Made by a program: the position numbers and the translations under genes. 64,000 bases of DNA from JACRDG01 sp963760985 (GTDB lineage Bacteria; Desulfobacterota; Desulfomonilia; Desulfomonilales; Desulfomonilaceae), in contig CAVXFM010000015.1 in assembly GCA_963760985.1 (NCBI GenBank), positions 1,054,001-1,118,000 on the forward strand, given 5' to 3'. Below, one piece after another: positions 44,901 to 53,509 of this stretch (positions within the stretch are counted from its first letter, which is position 1; each line of letters begins with the position of its first letter). Under the pieces are notes generated by a model. That model had not been told where the DNA came from. It made no database searches and was given only the letters and a program-made list of their open reading frames with translations.

Positions 44901-46156
44901 GAATTGGTTCCGCCACCGTTTTCAAGATGAAGGGGAAACTGATCGCACAGTTCGGCGACCTGCCCCTTGATGTCCGCGATAATCGTATCATCCCCTCGAT
45001 TCGTCAAGATCTTTGCGATGAAGGAACCGATCAAGCGCATCTGATCGGGGCCCATATGTCTTGTCGTCACCGCGGGAGTCCCTATGCGAATCCCCGAGGC
45101 CTTTGTCGGCGGCAGCGGATCAAAGGGAATGGAGTTCTTGTTGACCGTGATACCGGCCTGTTCAAGGCGCTCCTGTGCTTCCGCTCCGGTGATACCTTGG
45201 TGCGTAAGGTCCACGAGAATCAGGTGATTGTCCGTCCCGCCGGAGATCAATGTGAACCCATGTTCCAGGAGCGCGTCTGCGAGAACTGCAGCGTTCTCGA
45301 TTATCTTGCGCTGGTAATCGCGGAATGCCTCCGTGGAAGCTTCAGCAAACGCCACGGCTTTCGCGGCGATCACGTGCATCAAGGGCCCGCCCTGGATGCC
45401 GGGGAAAATGCACGAATCGAGCATGGCTGCGTACTGCTTCTTGCACATCACCATGCCGCCTCGGGGACCCCGTAGGGTCTTATGCGTAGTGGTGGTGACA
45501 AAATCGGCAAACGGCACGGGAGAGGGGTGCAATCCCGCGACCACGAGACCTGCAATGTGCGCGATGTCTGTCATCAGAATCGCTCCCACCTCCACGGCAA
45601 TATCACTGAACGCTTGGAAATCGATGATTCTGGGATACGCGCTCGCCCCTGCGATGATCATTTTGGGTCGATGTGTGCGTGCCAGATCTCGTACCATGTC
45701 GTAATCGATCCGGTGATTGTCCGGTCGCACAGAATAAGGAATCACATGGTAGATCTTTCCCGAAAAATTCTTCGGATGCCCCATGGACAAATGTCCACCG
45801 TGACTCAAATCCATTCCCAGGTACGTCTCTCCCGGTTTCATCACGGAGAAATACACCGCCATGTTGGCCTGCGTACCGGAATGCGGTTGCACGTTTACAT
45901 GTTCCGCATGGAACAGAGCGAGCGCTCGCTTGCGCGCCAGCTCCTCCACCACGTCCACGTGCACGCATCCCCCATAATAGCGTCTTCCGGGGTAGCCCTC
46001 TGCATATTTGTTCGTCAGGATGCTCCCTTGGGCCTCGGTCACGGCCGCGGAGGTGAAGTTCTCGGACGCGATGAGTTCGAGGCGTCGTTCCTGACGATTT
46101 TTTTCTTGGGCAATGATTCCAAAAATTTCCGGATCAGTTTTCTCCAGGGGCGTCAT
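44897..46156 (-). CDS. glyA: Serine hydroxymethyltransferase
   Basis: About 419 residues. A PLP enzyme that converts serine plus tetrahydrofolate to glycine plus methylene-tetrahydrofolate, feeding one-carbon metabolism. Motifs: RLELIASENFTSAAVTEAQGS (N-terminal signature), KYAEGYPGRRYYGGC, GQ/G PLP contacts, and FVTTTTHKTLRGPRGGMVM with the PLP-binding lysine after the HK step. Start at ATG 46156 (AAGGAAAACG upstream); an earlier frame adds 16 unlikely residues. It follows fabF by 310 bases, in the same direction. Confidence 0.96.
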   Translation of the reverse strand: MTPLEKTDPEIFGIIAQEKNRQERRLELIASENFTSAAVTEAQGSILTNKYAEGYPGRRYYGGCVHVDVVEELARKRALALFHAEHVNVQPHSGTQANMAVYFSVMKPGETYLGMDLSHGGHLSMGHPKNFSGKIYHVIPYSVRPDNHRIDYDMVRDLARTHRPKMIIAGASAYPRIIDFQAFSDIAVEVGAILMTDIAHIAGLVVAGLHPSPVPFADFVTTTTHKTLRGPRGGMVMCKKQYAAMLDSCIFPGIQGGPLMHVIAAKAVAFAEASTEAFRDYQRKIIENAAVLADALLEHGFTLISGGTDNHLILVDLTHQGITGAEAQERLEQAGITVNKNSIPFDPLPPTKASGIRIGTPAVTTRHMGPDQMRLIGSFIAKILTNRGDDTIIADIKGQVAELCDQFPLHLENGGGTNS

Positions 46157-46466
46157 CGTTTTCCTTCGTCGAGGGGGGAGAGCACATGCGTTGTTTCCCC
46201 TCATCCAGGGGAGATGGCCAAAGACGTCATACCGGATCGCTTTTCAAGTGGGCAGGCGGCCTGGGTCTTGAGCGCAAGAAAACAGAGCTCAAACCTTTCT
46301 TCACAAACCGTCATGGCGCGTTTGTCCAACCACGCGGAACTGTTGATAGGTACAGCCACGACGTCTTCTCGATCGGGCTGTGCGAGTATTCCTCACCGCC
46401 TGTTGGCCGGCTGTTGGTCAAGGATATGTTCCTGAGCCCACGGAACCGGCGTCTTTCCTTATTGAG
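46157..46466. other. Gap between fabF and glyA
   Basis: 310 bases; no gene, repeat or convincing hairpin seen. It may carry a separate promoter for glyA. Confidence 0.35.
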
Positions 46467-47706
46467 CTAGGCTCGTTCGAACACGAGCGTTCCGTTTTGC
46501 CCGCCAAACGCAAAACTGTTGGACAGGGCCCATTCCACGTCTCTGGTGACGGCCTTGTGGGGCGTATAGTTCAGATCGCACTGCGGATCGGGGGTATCAA
46601 GATTGATAGTGGGAGGAACGATGCCGGTCTTCATCGTCATCACCGTAAAGATTGCCTCGACCGCGCCGGCTGCGCCGATGAGATGGCCGGTCATGGATTT
46701 GGTGGAACTGATGGCCACTTGTTCCGCGGCCGCGCCGAAGAGTTTGCGTATCACCAGAGTTTCCATTTTATCATTGAGATCGGTGGAAGTCCCGTGCGCG
46801 TTGATGTACGAGATCTGTGACGGCTCTATTTTCGCGTCTTCCAGCGCTTGCTTCATGGCCCAGAACGCGCCATCGCCTGCCGGATCCGGCATCACGTAAT
46901 GATACGCATCGTCAGTCGCGCCGTAACCGACTAATTTCGCGTGAATTCTGGCACCTCGTTGGCGTGCGTGGGTTTCGGACTCCAGGATGAGGATTCCTGC
47001 TCCCTCGGAGACGACAAAGCCGTCGCGGTCGAGGTCAAAGGGCCGGGAGGCTTTCTCAGGTTCATGGTTGCGTGTTGACAGGGCACGCAGCGCGTTGAAC
47101 GAGGAGACCGAGAGTTTGGTCACCACCGCTTCCGCACCGCCGCAAAGCACGACATCCGCGCTGGCCGTCTCGGATGATGCGGAAAGCTTCCCCAATGGCG
47201 GAGGTTCCTGACGTGCACGCGTTCACGACCCCGAAGTTCGGCCCTTTGAACCCATACTTGATCGAGATCATGCCAGGAGCCAGGTTGCTCACACACTTGG
47301 GAATGGTCAATGGATGGACCGCTCTCGGTCCCTTTTCAGCATAGGTGAGCACCGCGGCTTCAATGGTTGCCAGGCCGCCCATTCCCGAGCCTATCACTGC
47401 GCCGTACCGAAACGGATCCTCCGGGGGCCACGCAAGCGCGGAATCCTCCATAGCCTCACCCGCGGCTATCATGGCAAACTGCTGAAATCGGTCCATCCGG
47501 CGCAGTTCTTTGCGCGGAATCCGCTGTTCCGGATCAAAATTGCCTCTGACTTCTCCCGCTATGTGGGTGGCAAATTTCTCGCAATCAAAAAGGGTGATGG
47601 GCCCAATGCCTGAACGGCCGGCGGTCACTGCTTCCCAATTTGCGTGCACGCCGGTACCCAGGCAGGTAACCATGCCCATTCCTGTTATCATCACACCATG
47701 TTGCAC
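46467..47706 (-). pseudogene. fabF: 3-oxoacyl-ACP synthase II (FabF), broken by a +1 frameshift
   Basis: FabF condenses malonyl-ACP with the growing acyl-ACP. From a GTG at 47706 (GGAGG upstream) the first frame gives MITGMGMVTCLGTGV and the active-site region NACTSGTSAIGEAFRIIRDG; then the frame breaks near 47160. The second frame continues ADVVLCGGAEAVVTKLSV, NAHGTSTDLNDKMET (first catalytic His), and SSTKSMTGHLIGAAGAVEA (second His), ending SNSFAFGGQNGTLVFERA. Removing one base at 47158-47163 restores a normal protein of about 412 residues. FabF is normally essential with its neighbours in this operon, so a sequence error is likelier than a real loss; otherwise another elongation enzyme must substitute. 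Confidence 0.88.
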
Positions 47707-47730
47707 AGTGTCCTCCGAGGGGCTGAGATC

Positions 47731-47976
47731 TCAGGACGCTTTCTTGTGTTCCCTGATAAAATCTGCCACATCCTGCACGGTCTGGATTTTCTCCACCTGT
47801 TCGTCCGTGATCTCCAGACTGAATTCGTCTTCCAGGAGCGCTATCATATCGTATATGTCAAGAGATTCCGCTCCCAGGTCTTCCATGATCTTCGAGTTCA
47901 GTTGGATGTGCTCTTTGTTCACATCCACGAGTACTTCAGCCACCAGATCCACGACTCTTTTTTCGAGATCGTCCAT
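47731..47976 (-). CDS. acpP: Acyl carrier protein
   Basis: An 81-residue acidic four-helix protein that carries acyl chains on a phosphopantetheine arm attached to Ser in DLGAESLDIYDM. The usual DSL motif is here ESL (Glu for Asp), a change that some carriers have. Start MDDLEKRVVDLVAEVL at ATG 47976 with GGAGG upstream; a longer frame upstream has no ribosome site. It sits between fabG and fabF as in many fatty-acid operons. Confidence 0.93.
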   Translation of the reverse strand: MDDLEKRVVDLVAEVLVDVNKEHIQLNSKIMEDLGAESLDIYDMIALLEDEFSLEITDEQVEKIQTVQDVADFIREHKKAS

Positions 47977-48077
47977 ACTGTGTATCCTCCCTGATTCTTG
48001 CGGGGTAGATCGTCTGTAAGCTACGATGGCCGGCAAAGGGCTCCGACCGGGAAAATCACCTGACTGAACGGGCTATG

Positions 48078-48845
48078 TCACATATACAACCCGCCATTCA
48101 CCCTCAGCACCTGGCCGGTCACGTAATTCGACAAAGCTGAGCACAGGAACAGCACGGCAGAGGCAACGTCTTCCGGATTCCCGGCTCGCCGCAACGGCAC
48201 GTGTGTGAGAATAGCATCCATTTGCTCGTCCGTGAGCTTGTTGCTGAGCCCGCCCGCGATAAGCCCTGGCGAGACGCAGTTGACCAGAATGTTCCGAGGC
48301 GCCAATTCCCGTGCCAGCGCTTTCGTGAAACCGATAAGGCCTGCCTTGGCCGCGCTGTAGTTGGCCTGCCCCGCGTTGCCCGTCTCCCCTGCGGTAGAGG
48401 CTATGTTAATGATCCGGCCTTTGCGTTTGCGGATCATCGTCTTGCTCACGCTCCTGCATACGTGGAACGCTCCGGTCAGATTGGTCGACATCACCGCGTT
48501 CCAATCCGCATCCTTCATGCGCCCGAGGAGCCCGTCTCGACCGATCCCCGCGTTGTTGACGAGAATATCTATTGCCCCACGACCGGCCACGATTGCGGCC
48601 ATTCCCTTATCCACCGCGGCAGGATCGGCAACGTCGAAACATGCGAGTCTTGCATCGGCTCCTTCTTGAGCCAGAAGCTCCTGGGTCTCTCGCGCTGCAG
48701 ACTCGTTGTCCCGGTAATTCACCACGACGAACGCTCCCGCTTGTGCCAGGCAGAGGCTGATCGCCCTCCCGATCCCGCGCGACCCGCCGGTAACCAACGC
48801 GGTTTGTCCCTCAAGAGAGAACAACCCTGAAAGATCCCCACTCAT
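48078..48845 (-). CDS. fabG: 3-oxoacyl-ACP reductase (FabG)
   Basis: A 255-residue short-chain dehydrogenase that reduces 3-oxoacyl-ACP with NADPH in fatty-acid elongation. It has TALVTGGSRGIGRAISLCLA (cofactor loop), NNAGIGRDGL, and the catalytic Ser-Tyr-Lys in IASTAGETGNAGQANYSAAKAGL. Its ATG overlaps the stop of fabD (ATGA), so the two are translationally coupled. Ending NYVTGQVLRVNGGLYM is canonical for FabG. Confidence 0.95.
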   Translation of the reverse strand: MSGDLSGLFSLEGQTALVTGGSRGIGRAISLCLAQAGAFVVVNYRDNESAARETQELLAQEGADARLACFDVADPAAVDKGMAAIVAGRGAIDILVNNAGIGRDGLLGRMKDADWNAVMSTNLTGAFHVCRSVSKTMIRKRKGRIINIASTAGETGNAGQANYSAAKAGLIGFTKALARELAPRNILVNCVSPGLIAGGLSNKLTDEQMDAILTHVPLRRAGNPEDVASAVLFLCSALSNYVTGQVLRVNGGLYM

Positions 48846-49822
48846 GCGCAGACTCTTTCCAGAGATCGTATCCCCTCAGGGTCGGAGATATTGATCGCTC
48901 GCGCGTTCCGGTCGATTCGTCTGAGCAATCCGGTAAGCACTTTCCCCGGGCCGACTTCCAGGAAAGTCTCAACCCCGAGCCTGATCATGGCGCGCACAGA
49001 CTCTTCCCAGAGAACAGGGCGAACCACCTGATCTGTCAACAATTCCTTCAGCTCGCTGCTTGCCTGCGGATGCGGGTTCGCGCTTACGTTGGCCATTACG
49101 GGAAATGCCGGATTCGACGTACGCACAGGTTCCAGGTGATGGCGCAAGGTCTCCCGCGCGGGTTCCATGAGGCTCGTATGAAAAGCCGACGAAACGGGCA
49201 GCATGACGGCCCTTGTTCTTCGCTGGCCCTTTACCGATTCCACGACACGGCTCAACGCGGTCATATGTCCTGAGACCACCACTTGATCGGGCGCGTTGAA
49301 ATTAGCTGCTTCCAGGACATCGCTTCCTCGGCACGCCTCAACAGTTTTCAGCGCTTGCTCCCTTGCCATGCCTATCAGTGCGGCCATTCCGCACGTGCCA
49401 GGCGGCTGGGATTCGTCCATGGCCTTGGCCCGGACCCGTACGATTGCCAATGCGTCTTCGAAAGTCAGGACTCCTGCCGCGCACAACGCGGAGTACTCGC
49501 CCAACGAGTGACCTGCGGAAGCAAACGGAGACAGGCCGCAACATCCACGCAGCGTTTCCCACAAAGCCATGGAATGCACAAAGACCGCGGGCTGCGTGTG
49601 GATCGTGCGATTCAGTTCCTCCCCATGCTCCCCAGCCATATAACGGGTCAAGGAATAGCCCAGGATGTCGTTGGCACGCTCCAGGAGCCGTCGAACTTCC
49701 GGGAATTCACGAGCGAGATCCGACGCCATCCCGGGAAACTGCGACCCTTGCCCGGGGAATACCACGGCCACTGATCCGATTCCAGGGGAGTCTGAAGGAC
49801 AGGGCGTGCTTTCCGGATTCAC
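48842..49822 (-). CDS. fabD: Malonyl-CoA:ACP transacylase (FabD)
   Basis: A protein of about 326 residues that loads malonyl groups onto ACP. It shows VAVVFPGQGSQFPGMASDLA, the nucleophile Ser in GHSLGEYSAL, ANFNAPDQVVVSGH and the catalytic His in SSAFHTSLMEPA, ending with VETFLEVGPGKVLTGLL. The likely start is GTG 49822, whose GTGA overlaps the rpmF stop, so rpmF and fabD are translationally coupled; the conserved part begins about 20 residues later. The genes plsX and fabH, often found between rpmF and fabD, are absent. Confidence 0.93.
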   Translation of the reverse strand: MNPESTPCPSDSPGIGSVAVVFPGQGSQFPGMASDLAREFPEVRRLLERANDILGYSLTRYMAGEHGEELNRTIHTQPAVFVHSMALWETLRGCCGLSPFASAGHSLGEYSALCAAGVLTFEDALAIVRVRAKAMDESQPPGTCGMAALIGMAREQALKTVEACRGSDVLEAANFNAPDQVVVSGHMTALSRVVESVKGQRRTRAVMLPVSSAFHTSLMEPARETLRHHLEPVRTSNPAFPVMANVSANPHPQASSELKELLTDQVVRPVLWEESVRAMIRLGVETFLEVGPGKVLTGLLRRIDRNARAINISDPEGIRSLERVCA

Positions 49823-49998
49823 GACTCTATTTCGACCACGCTTCTTTCTTTGTAGAATCCGCAACTGGGGCAGATCCGATGGGGCAGCATCATTTCCTCG
49901 CAATGGGGACAGGCCACGAGGTTCACCGGCGTCACTTTCTTGTGAGTTCGGCGCTTGTCTCTCCTTGTTCGGGAAACTCGTTTCTTTGGTACCGGCAT
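49819..49998 (-). CDS. rpmF: 50S ribosomal protein L32
   Basis: A 59-residue basic protein: MPVPKKRVSRTRRDKRRTH at the start and the zinc-ribbon cysteines in ACPHCEEMMLPHRICPSCGFY, both signatures of the zinc-binding form of L32. It lies 254 bases downstream of yceD and overlaps fabD, the usual yceD-rpmF-fab gene order. Confidence 0.95.
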   Translation of the reverse strand: MPVPKKRVSRTRRDKRRTHKKVTPVNLVACPHCEEMMLPHRICPSCGFYKERSVVEIES

Positions 49999-50251
49999 AA
50001 TGTATCCTTCTTCTTATTTGGTGGTATATCGGTTCATGGGATCGGGAACACCCGCCCGCTTTCCCCTGCCGCATGACGGACCGCCTGTATGGGCTTCGCG
50101 GCGTGGAGACACTCTATCCAGACACTACAGGAGCCTGTTTGTCAATGTTTTGTTCGCTCCTTCACTCAGCTCAGAGGGACAAGATACCTACCACCGATCT
50201 CCTTGACGATCCTGTGTGGATCGCAAAACGAGTACGGTTTCGGATGCCCCG

Positions 50252-50797
50252 TCATGAGGGTATTTCCTTCTTCAGGCGAGCAAGCGCCTTCCAGCGCGGA
50301 TCAACAGGCGCTTCCTTTGGACACGTGCACGCCTCGGACCCTTTCAACGCGCCGCACTGCTGACACAGCCCAGGGCAATCCTCGCGACACAGGGGCTTCA
50401 TGGGAACCTCGAGAAGGATCTCTTGCAGGATAAGCTCACTCATGTCCAGAACCGAGCCTTCGACGAAGATAGTATTCTCGTCGATTTCGTCCTCATCTTC
50501 CTGCAATTGGGCTCCAGCTTTTCCCCAGCCCACCGCGAGATCGAAACTGACGGCGGTTTCCGCAGGAAAACCGGTAAGGCATCTGGCACATTGAAGTTGC
50601 ATGTTCGCCTGGATCGAACCGGTAATCGCCACCTTGGTTCCCTCGTTCACGACCAGGAGGCTGCCCTTGATATGCGGGTCTATGACCACGCCGGTCGGGG
50701 TGGGGACGGCCTTCAGCGACACGGAGAGTATGTCCTCCGATCCGGAAAAACTCAACTGGGAACCGCCCTCTGGGATGTCATCGATTCGGATTTTCAT
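50252..50797 (-). CDS. YceD/DUF177 family protein
   Basis: A 181-residue protein of the DUF177 family, which in many bacteria is encoded upstream of rpmF and, in plants and some bacteria, affects 23S rRNA and ribosome levels. Signature: LQCARCLTGFPAETAVSFDLAV near residue 75, and a C-terminal zinc-binding cysteine set PLCREDCPGLCQQCG ... ACTCPKE. First gene of the operon, preceded by the promoter at 50838-50865. Confidence 0.88.
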   Translation of the reverse strand: MKIRIDDIPEGGSQLSFSGSEDILSVSLKAVPTPTGVVIDPHIKGSLLVVNEGTKVAITGSIQANMQLQCARCLTGFPAETAVSFDLAVGWGKAGAQLQEDEDEIDENTIFVEGSVLDMSELILQEILLEVPMKPLCREDCPGLCQQCGALKGSEACTCPKEAPVDPRWKALARLKKEIPS

Positions 50798-51111
50798 TGT
50801 CCGGCACTACTAATTCCCTACAAGAGTAAATCCAAAGAATATAGTCGCTTGGAAATTCAAGTCAAGCAAAAAGTCGCCGGGAGATTGTGCTTGACCGCGA
50901 CTATGCGCTGAGGTAGGCTCAACCATGGCAAAAACTTGACTCTTTCCGCGACGCACAGGGACTTTCCACGCGTCCGGTCTCGGAGACGATGCTGCGGTGA
51001 CGTGCATGCCCCGGGGGGAATCATCAGCTGGATTCCGCACTGAAAGACTTGGGCAAATGCCGGACCGGGCCATGATGTCGGTTTCTCCTTGTGGGAGCGA
51101 GGAAATATTTT
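50798..51111. other. Divergent promoter region between the yceD operon and a methyltransferase gene
   Basis: 314 bases. The left part has the yceD promoter at 50838-50865; the rest shows no coding or repeat structure. Confidence 0.45.
50838..50865 (-). promoter_or_regulatory. Sigma-70-type promoter of the yceD-rpmF-fab operon
   Basis: On the minus strand TTGACT (50865-50860) and TATATT (50843-50838) are separated by 16 bases. The predicted start of transcription would be around 50831, giving a leader of about 34 bases before the ATG at 50797. Confidence 0.6.
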
Positions 51112-51663
51112 ATGGCAAAGCACGTGTGTCCATGGTGGGTCGGCTACGTGTTGGTCAGTCCCCTTCGTCGTTGGTTCCAGGATCCTGAGAAGATCCTGCG
51201 TCCCCTGATTACCGAAGGGATGACTGTGCTCGACATCGGTCCGGGAATGGGCTTCTTCACCATCCCTGCTGCCCGCATGGTAGGCGAGAGCGGAAAAGTC
51301 ATCGCGGTTGATATTCAAGAAAAGATGTTGAGCGCGTTGCAAAAACGTGCTGCCAAGGCAGGCGTACAGAGCCGCATCGTTACAAGGCTTTGCGAACCTG
51401 AGAGCATCAAGGTTTCCGAGCAAATCGATTTGTGTCTCCTTTTCAACGTAGCCCATGAGGTTCCGGATCCGCGCACCCTTTTTACCCAGATCAGGGATGT
51501 GCTCAAACCCACAGGACGATTGCTTCTTTCCGAGCCTGGCGGATGGCATGTTTCCGAGCAAGAATTTCAGGGCACTTTGACCCTGGCCTCAGATGCAGGG
51601 TTGAAACTCGTCGCTGAACTCAAGATTCCAAGAAGCCGATCCGCGCTTCTCGCACTGGCGTGA
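51112..51663 (+). CDS. Class I SAM-dependent methyltransferase
   Basis: A protein of 183 residues from ATG 51112 (GAGGAAA upstream). It begins MAKHVCPWWVGYVLVSPLRRWFQDPEKIL and has the SAM-binding motif MTVLDIGPGMGFFTIPAA (motif I), KVIAVDIQEKML (motif II) and LCLLFNVAHEVPDP. It resembles UbiE-like small methyltransferases of anaerobes, but the substrate is unknown. The two N-terminal aromatic/cysteine motifs (HVCPWW) recur in small methyltransferases linked to metalloid or lipid chemistry, which is suggestive only. It is a single gene, divergent from the fatty-acid operon. Confidence 0.8.
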   Translation: MAKHVCPWWVGYVLVSPLRRWFQDPEKILRPLITEGMTVLDIGPGMGFFTIPAARMVGESGKVIAVDIQEKMLSALQKRAAKAGVQSRIVTRLCEPESIKVSEQIDLCLLFNVAHEVPDPRTLFTQIRDVLKPTGRLLLSEPGGWHVSEQEFQGTLTLASDAGLKLVAELKIPRSRSALLALA

Positions 51664-51801
51664 GTAAACCGTGAGAGGGCCCGGCCACCGTCTGGTACTC
51701 CGGTTTCATCGGAGCAGGAACCACGTCAAGGCCTGTGAACGAAAACTAAAGAGTACCCTGATATCAATGCGCTTTCACGTGTATGACAGGACACTGGATG
51801 C

Positions 51802-51874
51802 GGGCTGAGGATCTCCTTCGCTACGGACGACGCAAAACCGTCTCATCACTGCGCTCAGGAGACCCACAGCCCCA
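51802..51874. repeat. Short palindromic repeat (type II)
   Basis: GGGCTGAGGATCTCCTTCG, core GACGACGCAAAACCGTC and TCAGGAGACCCACAGCCC form nested arms around the core, as in the copies at 8179 and 10090. It lies between the methyltransferase and tpx genes, which converge. Confidence 0.65.
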
Positions 51875-51904
51875 CCATCTGAGATAGATGAACGCGACTC
51901 GGTA

Positions 51905-52420
51905 TCACACCAATTTCTTGGCTGCATCGAGGGTCGCGGCAAAGTCGGGTTCTTCCGCGATCTCCTTTACAATCTGCGTGTAACGGATCGTGCCATCGCG
52001 ATCTGCCACAAACACCGCTCGGGCGAGCAGTCGCAGATCCTTGAGCAACACGCCGTATGCCGCGCCGAACGCGGCATCGCGATAATCCGACAAGGTCTGC
52101 ACGGCTTCCACTCCCGCGGCTCCGCACCAGCGCTTTTGCGCAAACGGCAGGTCCATGCTCACCACCACGACTGCCACGTCAGTCCCGAGCTTCGTGGCTT
52201 CCTCATTGAATCTTCTCGAAGACATGTCACATACGGGAGTATCCAGGGAAGGGACCGAGTATATGATGCACACTTTTCCCCGAAACGACGACAAACTGAC
52301 CGGGCTCAGGTCATTGGCGACCAGCGTGCAGTCCGGAGCAGCATCGCCAGCTTTTATCTCATTTCCCCACAGTACGACCGGGTTTCCTCGCATGGTCACC
52401 AGACCGGTTCGTTCTTTCAT
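51905..52420 (-). CDS. tpx: Thiol peroxidase (Tpx)
   Basis: A 171-residue atypical 2-Cys peroxiredoxin that reduces hydroperoxides using thioredoxin. The peroxidatic cysteine is in SLDTPVCDMSSRRF and the resolving cysteine in FAQKRWCGAAG. Starting at ATG 52420 gives the usual MKERTGLVTMRGNPVVLWG. It begins the oxygen/peroxide block, 47 bases downstream of cydB, and is probably cotranscribed. Confidence 0.95.
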   Translation of the reverse strand: MKERTGLVTMRGNPVVLWGNEIKAGDAAPDCTLVANDLSPVSLSSFRGKVCIIYSVPSLDTPVCDMSSRRFNEEATKLGTDVAVVVVSMDLPFAQKRWCGAAGVEAVQTLSDYRDAAFGAAYGVLLKDLRLLARAVFVADRDGTIRYTQIVKEIAEEPDFAATLDAAKKLV

Positions 52421-52466
52421 CGCATAGTTCCTTTCTTTGCCAATGGGCAACCCACAGCATGGTGGA

Positions 52467-53492
52467 TTAATATGCCTCTTCCGAAGAGAGAATTTCATCG
52501 GTAATCTTGTGGTTGAACAGATAATAGGCCCATCCCTGATACGCGATCACGAGAGGAACGAAAATCAGCGCCACCACCAGCATGATCTTCAGGGTCAACG
52601 GACTGGAACAAGAATTGAACGCTGTCAGGCTGTACACTGGGTCCAAGCTGGAGGGGTAAAGGTTAGGGAAAAGCCCGATTACCCCGAAAAACGTCGCGGA
52701 CACGATGAACAGGCATGAGGAGAACCAGGCCTTCCACCATTCCTTCTTGGCCATACACAGCCTTGCCAAAACCAGCCCCGCGACCGCAGCCACGAGAATC
52801 AGGAACAAAGGCGGATGGGCCAGATAGTTGGCGTACAGGTGCGTAGCAAACCAGCTATGCACGAGAAACACCACGGTCACCACCAGGAGCACCACCCACA
52901 TCGCGCCCGCGGCGGACGCAGCTCGATCGTGAAGCGGCCCCTCGCTTTTCAGCGCGAGCCAGATGAGTCCGTGGGTGACAAACATCACCACAAACAGGAC
53001 TCCTCCCACCAGGCCATATGGGTTGAGGAGAGTAAGCAGCGTTCCATGGAACACTCCCTTTCCGTCAAAGGGTATTCCCTGGAAAATATTTGCAAAAGCT
53101 ACTCCCAATAGGAGAGCGGGTACGAAACTCCCGAGACACAGACAGGTGTCCCACAATTTTTTCCACCCCGCGCCATCCAATTGGCGGCGGAATTCGAACG
53201 AGACCGCGCGCAAAATCAACCCGAAAAGGAGCAGCAAGAGGGGAGAGTACAACGTGCTGAACATCGTCGCATACGTGGTGGGAAACGCGGCAAAGGTCAC
53301 GCCACCGGCAGTGATCAACCACACTTCATTCCCATCCCAGAACGGACCCATCGCGTTATAGACGGTTCTGATCTCTTTGTCCGTCTTGGCAATGAACGGC
53401 ATTGCCGCTCCCAGGCCGAGATCGTATCCGTCAAGCATGAAATAGACGGCCCAGAGCAATCCCCACAGCAAGAACCAGATAGTTTCGAGCAT
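52467..53492 (-). CDS. cydB: Cytochrome bd ubiquinol oxidase subunit II
   Basis: A 341-residue integral membrane protein with about eight helices that forms the second half of the cytochrome bd oxidase. It starts MLETIWFLLWGLLWAVYFMLDGYDLGLGA, the conserved CydB N-terminus, and has FWDGNEVWLITAGGVTFAAFPTTYA. With CydA it reduces oxygen to water without pumping protons; in strict anaerobes this removes oxygen and protects metal enzymes. It lies 17 bases after cydA and has GAAAGGAAGG upstream. No small CydX-like gene is seen after it. Confidence 0.95.
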   Translation of the reverse strand: MLETIWFLLWGLLWAVYFMLDGYDLGLGAAMPFIAKTDKEIRTVYNAMGPFWDGNEVWLITAGGVTFAAFPTTYATMFSTLYSPLLLLLFGLILRAVSFEFRRQLDGAGWKKLWDTCLCLGSFVPALLLGVAFANIFQGIPFDGKGVFHGTLLTLLNPYGLVGGVLFVVMFVTHGLIWLALKSEGPLHDRAASAAGAMWVVLLVVTVVFLVHSWFATHLYANYLAHPPLFLILVAAVAGLVLARLCMAKKEWWKAWFSSCLFIVSATFFGVIGLFPNLYPSSLDPVYSLTAFNSCSSPLTLKIMLVVALIFVPLVIAYQGWAYYLFNHKITDEILSSEEAY

Positions 53493-53509
53493 GGCTCAAC
53501 CTTCCTTTC

